A stretch of DNA of 64,000 bases, taken from assembly GCF_003943615.1 (NCBI RefSeq), contig NZ_RJPZ01000001.1:56480-120479 (forward strand), in the 5' to 3' direction. The translations under genes and the position numbers were made by a program. The DNA is from Streptococcus australis (GTDB lineage Bacteria > Bacillota > Bacilli > Lactobacillales > Streptococcaceae). A model generated the notes under the pieces. That model did no database searches. It was not told where the DNA came from and worked only from the letters and a program-made list of their open reading frames with translations. This document shows, piece after piece, positions 27,107 to 35,744 of this stretch (positions are counted from its first letter, which is position 1; each line of letters starts with the position of its first letter).

Positions 27107-28042
27107 TCAATAATCCGGACGAAGAACTCCCGTAATGATTTCTTTACTTGCATGATAATCCCCGTCAACCACAACCTTGATGATCCGCTTTGCTTCCTCA
27201 GCAGGGGCTGGAACTAATGGTAAACGAGTCGGCCCTGCTTCAAAGCCCATATAGTTCAAGACTGCTTTAACTGGAGCTGGACTCGGATAAGAAAAGAGAG
27301 CATTGACTTTAGGGATAAATTGGCGCTGGATAGCCGCCGCCTTTTTAATATCATTGTTCTCAATCGCTTGGAACATTTCGTGCATTTCATCCCCATTGGT
27401 ATGGGAAGCTACTGAAATGACGCCGTCTGCCCCCAAGTTCATGGCATGGAAAGCATCTCCATCCTCTCCCGTATAAATGAGGAACTCTTCTGGCTTGTGC
27501 TCAATTAAATAAGCCATATTGGCAAGAGTCGTACATTCTTTGACCCCGATGATGTTTGGATGTTCAGCCAAACGGAGCATGGTTTCTGGTGTCATTTCGA
27601 CAACCACGCGCCCTGGGATGTTATAGATAATGATTGGCAAGTTAGAAGCATCTGCAATAGCCTTAAAATGCTGGTACATTCCTTCTTGAGAAGGTTTGTT
27701 GTAGTATGGAACAATGGCCAAACCAGCAGCAAAACCACCAAACTGATCTACTTCCTTTACAAACTCAATAGAATCACGGGTTTCATTGGTCCCGACACCA
27801 GCAATCAAAGGAACCCGTCCATTGACCACCTTTTGCACCGCCGCAAAGAGTTCTAATTCTTCATCGTGCGTTAGAGTTGGACTTTCGGCCGTAGTACCAG
27901 CTAAAAGAATCCCATCTGTGTGATGAGCTAGTAGGTGCTCAATTAAGGGCGGAATAGCTTCAAAGTTGATCGAACCATCTTCATGAAAGGGTGTAATAAA
28001 GGCAGTGATCATTCTACAATTTTTTAAATCTTGATAAGACAT
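27107..28042 (-). CDS. dapA: 4-hydroxy-tetrahydrodipicolinate synthase
   Basis: Catalyses the first step of the lysine/diaminopimelate branch, condensing pyruvate with aspartate semialdehyde. The 311-residue (beta/alpha)8 aldolase-family protein has [13 protein letters not shown] (substrate phosphate-like loop), catalytic Tyr in IIIYNIPGR and Schiff-base Lys in [11 protein letters not shown] 28042 follows AAAGGAG. It lies downstream of asd, which supplies its substrate. The 93-nt gap between them holds a GC-rich hairpin. Confidence 0.95.
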   Translation of the reverse strand: MSYQDLKNCRMITAFITPFHEDGSINFEAIPPLIEHLLAHHTDGILLAGTTAESPTLTHDEELELFAAVQKVVNGRVPLIAGVGTNETRDSIEFVKEVDQFGGFAAGLAIVPYYNKPSQEGMYQHFKAIADASNLPIIIYNIPGRVVVEMTPETMLRLAEHPNIIGVKECTTLANMAYLIEHKPEEFLIYTGEDGDAFHAMNLGADGVISVASHTNGDEMHEMFQAIENNDIKKAAAIQRQFIPKVNALFSYPSPAPVKAVLNYMGFEAGPTRLPLVPAPAEEAKRIIKVVVDGDYHASKEIITGVLRPDY

Positions 28043-28081
28043 AGGCCGGTTGCTCCTTTCTCGTGCCAATGATAGGGAAGA

Positions 28082-28110
28082 GGGACAGTCCAAAAGTTGG
28101 TCACTGTCCC
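28082..28110 (-). other. GC-rich hairpin between asd and dapA
   Basis: GGGACAGT pairs with ACTGTCCC around CCAA/TTGG. There is no U-tract, so it is more likely an mRNA stability or processing element than a terminator. Confidence 0.5.
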
Positions 28111-28135
28111 CATTACGATTTATTCAGTTATAGAA

Positions 28136-29212
28136 TCATTTCAATTCAAACTTCAAGTCAGCTGTTGGGCGCACCAATCCACGTTCATGAAGAGTTTCTG
28201 CGATTTGAACTGAGTTCCAAGCAGCTCCTTTAAGAAGGTTATCGGAAACAACCCACATATGGATCCCTTTTTCAGCATCCAAGTCTTTACGGATACGACC
28301 AACAAAGGTATCACGAGAACCAACGGCGTTAATAGCTTGTGGGTATACTTGATGAGCAACATCATCTTCCAAGACAGCACCAGGGAAGGCCGCAATCGCC
28401 GCTTTTACTTCTTCGATTGGGGCTACTTCTTTGGTCTCAATGTAAACTGACTCTGAGTGAGCTGACAAGACCGGAATACGTACACACGTTGCTGAAACGG
28501 CAATGCTATCATCTTCCATGATTTTCTTAGTTTCCTTAGTCATCTTCATTTCTTCATATGTGTAGTCATTATCAGTGAAGACGTCAATTTGAGGAAGAGC
28601 GTTGAAGGCGATCGGATAATGTTTCTTATCGCCACCTGATGGTAAGATTTCCGCATGCAAATCACGTGGATCCACGCCGTCATTCAAGACTTCACGAAGT
28701 TCACGTTGGGTTTCAAGAATCGCACCCATACCAGCACCAGAGACAGCTTGGTAAGTAGATACGATGATACGTTCCAAGCCCCATTTCTGACGAACAGGCT
28801 CAAGAGCTACCATCATTTGGATAGTTGAACAGTTAGGGCAGGCAATGATTCCGTTATGGGCATCAAGAGCGTGGGCATTCACCTCTGGAACAACCAATGG
28901 TACATCTGGATTTTGACGGAAATAAGATGTGTTATCTACTACTACCGCACCCGCTTTCACAGCATAAGGTGCGTATTTTGCAGAAGTTGAACCACCAGCT
29001 GAGAAGAGAGCAATATCAACTCCTTCAAAAGCATTTTCTGTCGTTTCTTCAATCGTCACATCTTGCCCTTTGAATTGCAAAACTTTTCCTGCAGAACGTG
29101 CAGACGCCAAGTAGCGAATCTTATCAATTGGAAGAGTTGATTCTTCCAACATTTTGATCATTTGAGCACCAACGGCACCTGTCGCACCGACAACAGCAAC
29201 TGTATATCCCAT
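28136..29212 (-). CDS. asd: Aspartate-semialdehyde dehydrogenase
   Basis: Reduces aspartyl phosphate to aspartate semialdehyde with NADPH, feeding the lysine, threonine and methionine branches. The 358-residue protein has the N-terminal NADP motif [12 protein letters not shown], catalytic Cys in [12 protein letters not shown] and the later His in LSAHSE. It starts behind AAAGAGG and heads an asd-dapA pair. A near-consensus CodY box lies in the leader between the -10 and the start codon. Confidence 0.96.
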   Translation of the reverse strand: MGYTVAVVGATGAVGAQMIKMLEESTLPIDKIRYLASARSAGKVLQFKGQDVTIEETTENAFEGVDIALFSAGGSTSAKYAPYAVKAGAVVVDNTSYFRQNPDVPLVVPEVNAHALDAHNGIIACPNCSTIQMMVALEPVRQKWGLERIIVSTYQAVSGAGMGAILETQRELREVLNDGVDPRDLHAEILPSGGDKKHYPIAFNALPQIDVFTDNDYTYEEMKMTKETKKIMEDDSIAVSATCVRIPVLSAHSESVYIETKEVAPIEEVKAAIAAFPGAVLEDDVAHQVYPQAINAVGSRDTFVGRIRKDLDAEKGIHMWVVSDNLLKGAAWNSVQIAETLHERGLVRPTADLKFELK

Positions 29213-29228
29213 AACAAACCTCTTTCGG

Positions 29229-29263
29229 AATTTTCTAAAAATTTGTGAATTTCATCTATTATA
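29229..29263 (-). promoter_or_regulatory. asd promoter -10 and CodY box in the leader
   Basis: TATAAT on the - strand at 29263-29258. AATTTTTAGAAAATT (29243-29229) matches the CodY consensus AATTTTCWGAAAATT at 14 of 15 positions and lies downstream of the -10, a roadblock position. Confidence 0.65.
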
Positions 29264-29307
29264 CTATTTTTCCAGGTAAATGAAAAGCGTATTTTGCATT
29301 TATAAAA

Positions 29308-29339
29308 ACAAAAATCCCGATCTAAGACCGGGATAGTTT
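29308..29339 (-). terminator. Intrinsic terminator of the lemA operon
   Basis: ATCCCGGTC...GATCGGGAT stem followed by TTTTTGTTTTT on the - strand. Confidence 0.85.
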
Positions 29340-29366
29340 CTAGATATAAAATAGCTTTAATAAAAA

Positions 29367-29921
29367 TTAATGGATCTCATAATCCAAATCACTCAAATCC
29401 TTCTTACCTTGAGTATCTTCCAATAGGAACTGAACCTGTTGCATCCCTTTGATACCTGCAACTATTGAAGTTGGAAAGGTTACAATGGCTTGGTTGAGTT
29501 GACTAATATTGCTATTGACGATGCGTTTAGAAGCTGCTAAATCTTCATTTTCGTCTACAATTTCTTTTTGCAAGGCCAAGAATTGATTAGAAGACAAGAG
29601 CTCTGGATAATTCTCACCCACTGCTCGGATTTGGGCCAAAACATCATTTTGATTGGAAATAACTTGGTTGGATTCTTGAATAGAAGCACCTTGGCGAAGG
29701 GCTACCAATTCACTAAAGACTTTCTCCTCATGTTTGGCATAAGCCTTAGCGACCTTCAACATTTCCGAAATGGTATCGTAACGTTTAACCAAGGTGATAT
29801 CGACCGTTCTCTTTGATTCTTCAATCATGACTTGATAACGGTTCAATCGATTGCTTTCTCCGATAAACCACATAACAACTACTAAAGCAAAAACAATAAG
29901 GGCAATCAATAAACCTGACAT
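29367..29921 (-). CDS. LemA family protein
   Basis: A 184-residue protein with one N-terminal transmembrane segment (about 3-23) and a helical extracytoplasmic domain, as usual for LemA proteins. The function of this family in streptococci is not established. Its start lies 2 nt after the stop of the frameshifted DUF3137 gene behind AAAGGAG, so expression may depend on translation of that gene. Confidence 0.9.
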   Translation of the reverse strand: MSGLLIALIVFALVVVMWFIGESNRLNRYQVMIEESKRTVDITLVKRYDTISEMLKVAKAYAKHEEKVFSELVALRQGASIQESNQVISNQNDVLAQIRAVGENYPELLSSNQFLALQKEIVDENEDLAASKRIVNSNISQLNQAIVTFPTSIVAGIKGMQQVQFLLEDTQGKKDLSDLDYEIH

Positions 29922-29923
29922 AG

Positions 29924-30923
29924 TTATTCTCCTTTAAAAATATTGGTTAATTCATCAATGAGATCAATCTCTCTACAGAGCTTTTGATACTCTGCAGCAA
30001 TCGACAGACTTTCGATTGCCTCTTTTCTATTGGGGGTTGGGAAAAGGTAGCGGTTAGTATATAAGGAAATATAAAGTATATCTTGGACTAAATACACACA
30101 CATAGCATTCTGAGAAATTTGCTGATCAAACCATTCTAGGATCTTGGGTTTTAAGAATTTTCGAGCAGCAAGTTCATCTGTACAATAGATATTGTAGTTT
30201 TCATTGTTTTGGATATCTTCTGTTTCGATTTGGACTTCATTAGGTCCAGCACCTGGATAGGCTCCTTTGACTTCTCTTTTTAAAAAGAAAGATTTCTTGG
30301 TTGGAACAACTCTCAAGTGCCCTGGAAATGAGATTGGAGATTTTAAAGAGAAAATCTGACCAGAAAAATCTTCAACTTCTACATTTTCCGTATGAGTGTC
30401 CCCATTAGAGTCTCTCTTGGTTCGCGTCTCAATGTGATAGGCATAAAGATTGGCTACTACGAGATTCTTTTCATCATGGAAGGACAGTTGATTAAAGAGA
30501 TCAAACTTAGTCGACCTCGGGCTAATGACCTGCAAAACATTCATAGGGTAGTTAGCTGTCAAAGTTAGCTCTGCTTGAGGAAAAACTTCTTTCAAAATAG
30601 GACAAAGAAAATTAGTAATATAAATCTCGTCATTGGATCGAACCTGATCTCCGAACAAGGCTTTTCTTTTTTGGTATGCTGGTAAATAATAGAACACCAC
30701 TGCAAGAAGAATGATAACAAACGCTCGCAATCCAAAAAGTGGGAAAGATAGTATAGCTAAAAAAAATACCAAGTAAGGTGGCGTTTCTCCAGTGAAGGTT
30801 ATTTTTCATTTGTTCCTTCATGATGCGCAACTTAGCCTGATTTTGTTCTAATTTCTCCAGTTCACTGATACGTTGGAAAGTTTCTTGTGACCACTTGTTG
30901 TTTGGACTGTTTTGATCATACAC
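29924..30923 (-). pseudogene. DUF3137-like membrane protein, frameshifted in an A8/T8 run
   Basis: Two overlapping frames together make one protein. The N-terminal part (GTG 30923: helical region, then HWRNATLLGI) is in one frame. The rest (FLAILSFPLFGLRAFVIILLAVV and the DUF3137-like domain) is in another. They join at a run of eight T on the - strand (around 30759-30766). Removing one T restores about 332 residues with two membrane segments and a C-terminal cytoplasmic domain. Possible explanations are a real mutation, slippage or phase variation, or a sequencing error. LemA partners often sit beside this family. Confidence 0.75.
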
Positions 30924-30969
30924 TATAACCATCTCCTTTCAAACACAAATGAATACAGCCATTTCCATC

Positions 30970-30998
30970 ATTATACCACCAGCAATCACAAGAGGCAA
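30970..30998 (-). promoter_or_regulatory. Promoter of the DUF3137-lemA operon
   Basis: TTGCCT (30998-30993), 17-bp spacer, TATAAT (30975-30970) on the - strand. It is separate from the upstream RNA gene. Confidence 0.7.
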
Positions 30999-31030
30999 AC
31001 AAATATATGTATTTGATAACAGTGAATTTC

Positions 31031-31185
31031 TAAAAAAAATCCCCTACCAAACGGTAAGGGATTCGAGGCATCTTTCGATGAGAACAGCCGGTTCACACAA
31101 CTGTTCAAGGTCCGCTCCTGCGTTACAATTGAATGTAGACCTCCTCAGCGCAAAAGGCTCCTAAGAGCCAATCGACTCATCGCAT
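31031..31185 (-). ncRNA. Candidate structured small RNA, ~155 nt, unassigned
   Basis: No credible reading frame exists here. On the - strand the transcript would start near GCGATGAG, which pairs with CTCATCG near the 3' end. Between them are hairpins GGCTC-TTAG-GAGCC, AGGTC.../...GGACCT and GAACAG.../...CTGTTC. It ends with the strong terminator ATCCCTTACC/GGTAGGGGAT and T7. The following operon has its own promoter, so this looks like an independent RNA. It lacks the landmark sequences of RNase P RNA, SRP RNA, tmRNA and tracrRNA as I know them. 6S RNA is not excluded. Confidence 0.7.
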
Positions 31186-31191
31186 GAACCT

Positions 31192-31221
31192 AGTCTACCA
31201 TGACATTATATGAGCTGTCAA
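31192..31221 (-). promoter_or_regulatory. Promoter of the candidate small RNA
   Basis: TTGACA (31221-31216), 18-bp spacer and TAGACT (31197-31192) preceded by TGG, on the - strand. Confidence 0.6.
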
Positions 31222-31279
31222 GAGGCTCGCTTTAGAATTCCTCTCAAAAAATAGAGGAAAGCCAAGTTTCATCAGTTTT

Positions 31280-31792
31280 TTAAATTAGGGACTTTACAGG
31301 CCCTTCGATTGTCTTTTGCATCCAGATGATATCATGCCATTGATTAAATTTATAGCCAATTTTTGGAAAATGGGCAACTTTCACATAGCCTCTTTTCTCA
31401 TGCAGGGCAATACTAGCTGGATTAGGAAGAGCGATACAAGCTAAGAACCGCAAATAACCACGCGCCTCCAACTCCGACTCTATCGCCTCATACAAACGAG
31501 TACCCAGTCTTTGCCCGTGATAATCTTGATCCACATAGACGGATACTTCCACGGCCCAATCGTAAGCTGATCGATCATAATAGGTCGACGCATAGGCGTA
31601 AGCAAGGATATGACCGTCTTCTTCAGCTACTAAATAGGGAAAACGTTGAAGGATCTTTTCGATACGCCCTTCAAATTCCTCAATTGTCGGAACCTGGTAT
31701 TCGAAAGTGATGGCTGTTTTCTCAACATAAGGAGCATAAATCCTGACAAGTTCAGGAGCATCTTTAAGAGTGACTGGTCGTATCTTCAACAT
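31280..31792 (-). CDS. GNAT family N-acetyltransferase (phosphinothricin acetyltransferase-like)
   Basis: A 170-residue GNAT enzyme transferring acetyl from acetyl-CoA to an amine. YVDQDYHGQRLGTRLYEAIE is the acetyl-CoA-binding R/Q-x-x-G-x-G/A type motif. The N-terminal RPVTLKDAPELVRIY and TAITFEY are typical of the PAT/bar subgroup. The natural substrate is unknown; housekeeping amino-acid analogue acetylation is more likely than herbicide resistance. ATG 31792 is chosen over a longer frame, whose first 21 codons do not match the family. Confidence 0.85.
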   Translation of the reverse strand: MLKIRPVTLKDAPELVRIYAPYVEKTAITFEYQVPTIEEFEGRIEKILQRFPYLVAEEDGHILAYAYASTYYDRSAYDWAVEVSVYVDQDYHGQRLGTRLYEAIESELEARGYLRFLACIALPNPASIALHEKRGYVKVAHFPKIGYKFNQWHDIIWMQKTIEGPVKSLI

Positions 31793-31835
31793 GTTGTTCT
31801 CACTTTCTATCTCTCTATTATACCTCAAAACACAA

Positions 31836-31864
31836 AAATAGAGGTTGTCAGCCAACCTCTATAT
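31836..31864 (-). terminator. Intrinsic terminator of fhs
   Basis: ATAGAGGTTG...CAACCTCTAT stem followed by TTTTTG on the - strand. Confidence 0.85.
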
Positions 31865-31871
31865 ACTGTTA

Positions 31872-33542
31872 TTAGAACAAACCTAAAGCAGTACCATCTT
31901 CTGCTACATCCATGTTCAAAGCAGCAGGACGTTTTGGTAATCCCGGCATAGTCATCACTTCACCTGTCAAAGCAACGATGAAGCCTGCACCTGTCTTAGG
32001 CACCAATTCGCGAATAGTAATATCAAAGCCAGTCGGCGCTCCAAAGAGACTTGGATCATCTGAAAAACTATATTGCGTCTTGGCCATACAAACCGGCAAC
32101 TTGTCCCAGCCATTTTTCACGATCTGAGCAATCTGAGTTTTTGCTTTTTTCTCAAAGACAACATTGTCTGCCCGGTAAATTTCTCGTGCAATCTTGGTAA
32201 TTTTTTCTTCAATAGAAAGATTATTATCATAAAGACGAGTGTAGTTGGCTGGACTTGTTTCAAGGGTCGCAACCACAGTTTCTGCTAAGGCTACACCTCC
32301 ATCAGCTCCATCAGCCCAAACACTAGCCAATTCAACAGGAACTTGAATAGATGCACAAAGTTCTTTAAGAGTTGCAATTTCAGCCTCTGTATCCGTTACA
32401 AATTCATTAATGGCCACTACTACAGGAACTCCGAATTTGCGCATATTTTCAACATGGCGCTCCAAGTTAGCAAAACCGGCACGAACAGCTTCTACGTTTT
32501 CCTCAGAAAGAGCATCTTTGGCAACTCCACCATTCATCTTCAATGCACGAATCGTTGCGACAATCACCACTGCAGATGGGCTAACAGGAAGATTTGGTGT
32601 TTTGATATCTAAGAATTTTTCAGCTCCCAAATCTGCTCCAAAGCCTGCCTCTGTCACCACGTAATCAGCTAAACGAAGAGCGGTTGAGGTAGCCAAAACA
32701 GAGTTACATCCATGGGCAATATTAGCAAAAGGCCCACCATGAACAAAGGCTGGCGTTCCATAGATGGTTTGAACCAAGTTTGGCTTGATTGCATCTTTCA
32801 GAATCAAGGCAAGCGCCCCTTCTACTTCTAAATCGCGGACATAAACTGGACTACGATCATAACGGTAACCAATCACAATATTGGCCAAACGGCCTTTCAA
32901 ATCTTCAATATCTGTCGCCAAGCATAGGATGGCCATAATCTCAGAAGCAACGGTAATATCAAACCCGTCTTCACGAGGAATCCCATTAAGAGGGCCACCG
33001 AGGCCAACCGATACGTGTCGTAAAGCACGGTCATTCAAGTCCACTACCCGTTTCCAGATAATTCTACGTTGGTCAATGCCTAGCTCATTTCCTTGATGTA
33101 AATGATTGTCAATTAAAGCTGATAGAGCATTATTTGCCGTTGTAATGGCATGCATGTCACCCGTGAAATGAAGATTAATATCCTCCATAGGGAGAACTTG
33201 GGCATAGCCTCCACCAGCTGCTCCTCCTTTAATCCCCATAACAGGACCTAAAGATGGTTCGCGGATGGCAATCATGGTTTGTTTCCCAATTTTATTCAAG
33301 GCATCTGCCAATCCAATAGTGATGGTAGATTTTCCTTCCCCTGCTGGAGTTGGGTTAATCGCTGTCACCAAGATGAGTTTTCCTGGCTTTTCCTTCTGAA
33401 CGGCTTGGATCTTATCAAAGGTTAATTTTGCCTTGTACTTTCCATAGAGTTCTAAGTCATCGAAATGAATCCCCAATTTCTCTACCACATCTGTGATGGG
33501 TTTCAATTCAATACTTTGTGCAATCTCGATATCTGTCTTCAT
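31872..33542 (-). CDS. fhs: Formate--tetrahydrofolate ligase
   Basis: ATP-dependent formation of 10-formyl-THF from formate, feeding purine synthesis and initiator tRNA formylation. The 556-residue length is normal. The P-loop [35 protein letters not shown] and [13 protein letters not shown] are family signatures. ATG 33542 follows GAGGAG. It is a single gene with a possible PurBox upstream. Confidence 0.97.
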   Translation of the reverse strand: MKTDIEIAQSIELKPITDVVEKLGIHFDDLELYGKYKAKLTFDKIQAVQKEKPGKLILVTAINPTPAGEGKSTITIGLADALNKIGKQTMIAIREPSLGPVMGIKGGAAGGGYAQVLPMEDINLHFTGDMHAITTANNALSALIDNHLHQGNELGIDQRRIIWKRVVDLNDRALRHVSVGLGGPLNGIPREDGFDITVASEIMAILCLATDIEDLKGRLANIVIGYRYDRSPVYVRDLEVEGALALILKDAIKPNLVQTIYGTPAFVHGGPFANIAHGCNSVLATSTALRLADYVVTEAGFGADLGAEKFLDIKTPNLPVSPSAVVIVATIRALKMNGGVAKDALSEENVEAVRAGFANLERHVENMRKFGVPVVVAINEFVTDTEAEIATLKELCASIQVPVELASVWADGADGGVALAETVVATLETSPANYTRLYDNNLSIEEKITKIAREIYRADNVVFEKKAKTQIAQIVKNGWDKLPVCMAKTQYSFSDDPSLFGAPTGFDITIRELVPKTGAGFIVALTGEVMTMPGLPKRPAALNMDVAEDGTALGLF

Positions 33543-33806
33543 CTGAATCTCCTCACTATTTTATAACCCTATTATACAGAAATTTCGCAAGGATATATAT
33601 TTTAATTATCAAACTTTTTTTATTCGTTCGGATTTTGCCTGTAAAATAGACCTTTTCGGCCTTCATTCTAATTTCTTATAGCCCTCTATACGAAATAACT
33701 ATGAGTCCCCTTTTCCTCTCCCATTACTTCCGTTTCGCCTAAAAAACTAACGTAAGAGCCGTGTTCTTGGCTTTACTAAAATATAAAATTCTTGTAAAAT
33801 AAGCCT
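33543..33806. promoter_or_regulatory. Divergent promoter region of fhs and coaB, with possible PurBox
   Basis: For fhs, TATAAT on the - strand at 33576-33571, and AATCCGAACGAATA (- strand, 33634-33621) resembling the lactic-acid-bacterial PurBox with one mismatch. For coaB, TAAAAT (33795-33800) ends only 6 nt before the ATG. The rest is AT-rich with no gene. Confidence 0.45.
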
Positions 33807-34493
33807 ATGAATATTTTGATTACTTCTGGTGGAACCAGTGAAAAAATCGATCAAGTTCGTTCGATTACCAACCATTCCACTGGTCAACTTGGAAAAATCA
33901 TTTCCGAACAATTTTTAGAGGCAGGATTTTCTGTGACGCTTGTGACCACCCCAACTGCGGTTCAGCCGAAAGCACATCCTTGTTTAACAAAAGTGTTCAT
34001 AAATGATGTCGCTGAACTTCAAACAGTCCTTGAGAAAGAAACTCCAACTCATCAGGTCCTTATTCATTCCATGGCTGTTTCCGACTACAGTCCTGTCTAT
34101 ATGTCAGGTTTTCAGGCTGTAAAAGAAGCTCCTAATTTAGAGCAATTTCTCCATCAAACCAATCAGGAATCGAAGATTTCATCGGAGGAAGATTACCAAG
34201 TACTCTTTTTGAAGAAAAATCCTAAGTTAATTTCCTTGGTAAAAACTTGGAATCCTGAAATTCGCTTGGTTGGCTTTAAACTGCTGGTTGATGTATCCCA
34301 GGATCAACTGCTATCAGTTGCTCGTGCCAGCCTCGAAAAGAATCAGGCAGAAATGATTGTTGCCAATGATTTGAGTGAAATCCAAGACGGAAAGCATCGA
34401 GCTTACTTAGTTACTAAAGATGCTGTTCAAATAGCCGAAACGAAATTGGAAATTGCTCAAGAAATCTACCGTCACATTACAAACAAAGGATAA
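33807..34493 (+). CDS. coaB: Phosphopantothenate--cysteine ligase (CoaB)
   Basis: Joins 4'-phosphopantothenate to cysteine with CTP in coenzyme A synthesis. The 228-residue single-domain protein has ILITSGGTSEKIDQVRSITNHSTG (nucleotide loop, read as two parts), HSMAVSDY and IVANDLSEI. Streptococci encode CoaB separately from CoaC, unlike the fused Dfp of most bacteria. No clear Shine-Dalgarno precedes ATG 33807. coaC follows after 5 nt. Confidence 0.95.
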   Translation: MNILITSGGTSEKIDQVRSITNHSTGQLGKIISEQFLEAGFSVTLVTTPTAVQPKAHPCLTKVFINDVAELQTVLEKETPTHQVLIHSMAVSDYSPVYMSGFQAVKEAPNLEQFLHQTNQESKISSEEDYQVLFLKKNPKLISLVKTWNPEIRLVGFKLLVDVSQDQLLSVARASLEKNQAEMIVANDLSEIQDGKHRAYLVTKDAVQIAETKLEIAQEIYRHITNKG

Positions 34494-34498
34494 ATCGA

Positions 34499-35038
34499 AT
34501 GGCCAATATTCTACTAGCTGTTACAGGAAGTATTTCTGCTTATAAGGCAGCCGACATCACCAGTCAATTGACCAAGCTCGGTCATCAGGTGAAGGTTCTC
34601 ATGACTCCTTCAGCTGCAGCTTTTATCACTCCCCTAACCCTTCAGGTCCTTTCAAAAAATCCAGTCGGTCTAGATGTCATGATTGAAGAGGATCCACAGA
34701 GGATTGAACACATCGACATTGGGAAAGAAACAGACCTCTTTCTTGTAGCACCGGCTAGTGCCAATACGATTGCTAAACTTGCCATGGGGCTAGCAGATAA
34801 TATGGTGACGAGCACAGCTCTAGCCTTGCCTCAAGGAACTAAAAAAATCCTAGCACCCGCTATGAATACGAAAATGCTGGAACACCCAGCTACTCAACGA
34901 AATCTAAAACTCTTACAAGACTACGGCTATCAGATTATTCAACCTCGCTATGCTACTCTGGCTTGTGGCGATCAAGGGTCTGGAGCTTTAGCTTCTATCG
35001 AAACCATTCTAACTACTATACAGGAGTCGCTTTCATGA
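34499..35038 (+). CDS. coaC: Phosphopantothenoylcysteine decarboxylase (CoaC)
   Basis: The FMN-dependent decarboxylase following CoaB. The 179-residue protein contains AVTGSISAYKAADI, the catalytic His in RIEHIDI, APASANTIAK, the PAMN motif and ACGDQGSG with the active-site Cys. Its stop overlaps the next start (ATGA), coupling it to the pantothenate transporter gene. Confidence 0.95.
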   Translation: MANILLAVTGSISAYKAADITSQLTKLGHQVKVLMTPSAAAFITPLTLQVLSKNPVGLDVMIEEDPQRIEHIDIGKETDLFLVAPASANTIAKLAMGLADNMVTSTALALPQGTKKILAPAMNTKMLEHPATQRNLKLLQDYGYQIIQPRYATLACGDQGSGALASIETILTTIQESLS

Positions 35039-35595
35039 AAAAATCCTCATCCATTTCACGCATTGCTATATTTTTCGCGGTAATGATTACCATCCATTTT
35101 ACAACTTCCTTCATCTTACATTTTGTACCATCAGGTATTCAGCCAACCTTGGTTCATATTCCTGTTGTGATCGCGTCTATCATTTACGGGCCACGAATCG
35201 GGGCTACTTTAGGATTGCTTATGGGACTCTTTAGTTTAACGATGAATACCCTTGTTTTAACACCTGCAAGCTACCTCTTTAGTCCCTTTGTACCAAACGG
35301 AAACTTCTATTCCCTTCTAATCGCTCTAGTTCCACGTATCCTGATCGGAATAACACCTTACTATATCTATCAATTAATGCGCAATCGTACCGGGTTAATA
35401 ACAGCTGGAATTGTCGGATCCATGACCAATACCGTTTTTGTTTTAAGCGGGATTTACCTCTTTTTTGGTAGTCAATTCAAAGGTGGAATCAACGATTTTC
35501 TCGCCTTGATTGTGTCTACTAACTCACTCATCGAAGTTATTGCAACGGTTCTGATCACTAGTGCCGTTGTCCCAGCCCTTGAAAAATTAAAATAA
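35035..35595 (+). CDS. panT: ECF transporter S component, probable pantothenate transporter PanT
   Basis: The 186-residue membrane protein has about six hydrophobic segments and the PIVIASIIYGPRIG-like loop common in ECF S components (here PVVIASIIYGPRIG). S components bind a vitamin and dock to a shared EcfAAT module encoded elsewhere. Location after coaB-coaC indicates pantothenate. ATG 35035 overlaps the coaC stop with AGGAG upstream; a longer in-frame start would run far into coaC. Confidence 0.88.
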   Translation: MKKSSSISRIAIFFAVMITIHFTTSFILHFVPSGIQPTLVHIPVVIASIIYGPRIGATLGLLMGLFSLTMNTLVLTPASYLFSPFVPNGNFYSLLIALVPRILIGITPYYIYQLMRNRTGLITAGIVGSMTNTVFVLSGIYLFFGSQFKGGINDFLALIVSTNSLIEVIATVLITSAVVPALEKLK

Positions 35596-35601
35596 ACAGG
35601 A

Positions 35602-35633
35602 GGTCGAGACAGATTTGTCTAGACCTTTTTTCT
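35602..35633 (+). terminator. Intrinsic terminator of the coaB-coaC-panT operon
   Basis: AGGTC-GAGACA / TGTCT-AGACCT stem followed by TTTTTT. Confidence 0.85.
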
Positions 35634-35681
35634 ATCCAAAATTCCCCCTTTATTTTTGAAAAGATTTACAATTATCGCTAG

Positions 35682-35707
35682 AATTTTCTGAAAAAATTTG
35701 CTATAAT
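35682..35707 (+). promoter_or_regulatory. pgm promoter (extended -10) with CodY-like box
   Basis: TGCTATAAT at 35699-35707 is an extended -10. AATTTTCTGAAAAAA (35682-35696) matches 13 of 15 CodY consensus positions and lies just upstream. Confidence 0.55.
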
Positions 35708-35744
35708 GTAAGCGATTAATACATTAGAAATAAGGAGTTGTACT

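Noticed and set aside
29264..29360. asd RNA motif upstream of asd
   Set aside because: The short region holds only the lemA terminator, the -10 and the CodY box; there is no room for the larger structured motif.
31031..31185. Identification of the RNA as tmRNA, RNase P RNA or tracrRNA
   Set aside because: It lacks the tRNA-like ends and tag frame of tmRNA, the conserved GAGGAAAGTCC of RNase P and any CRISPR repeat complement.
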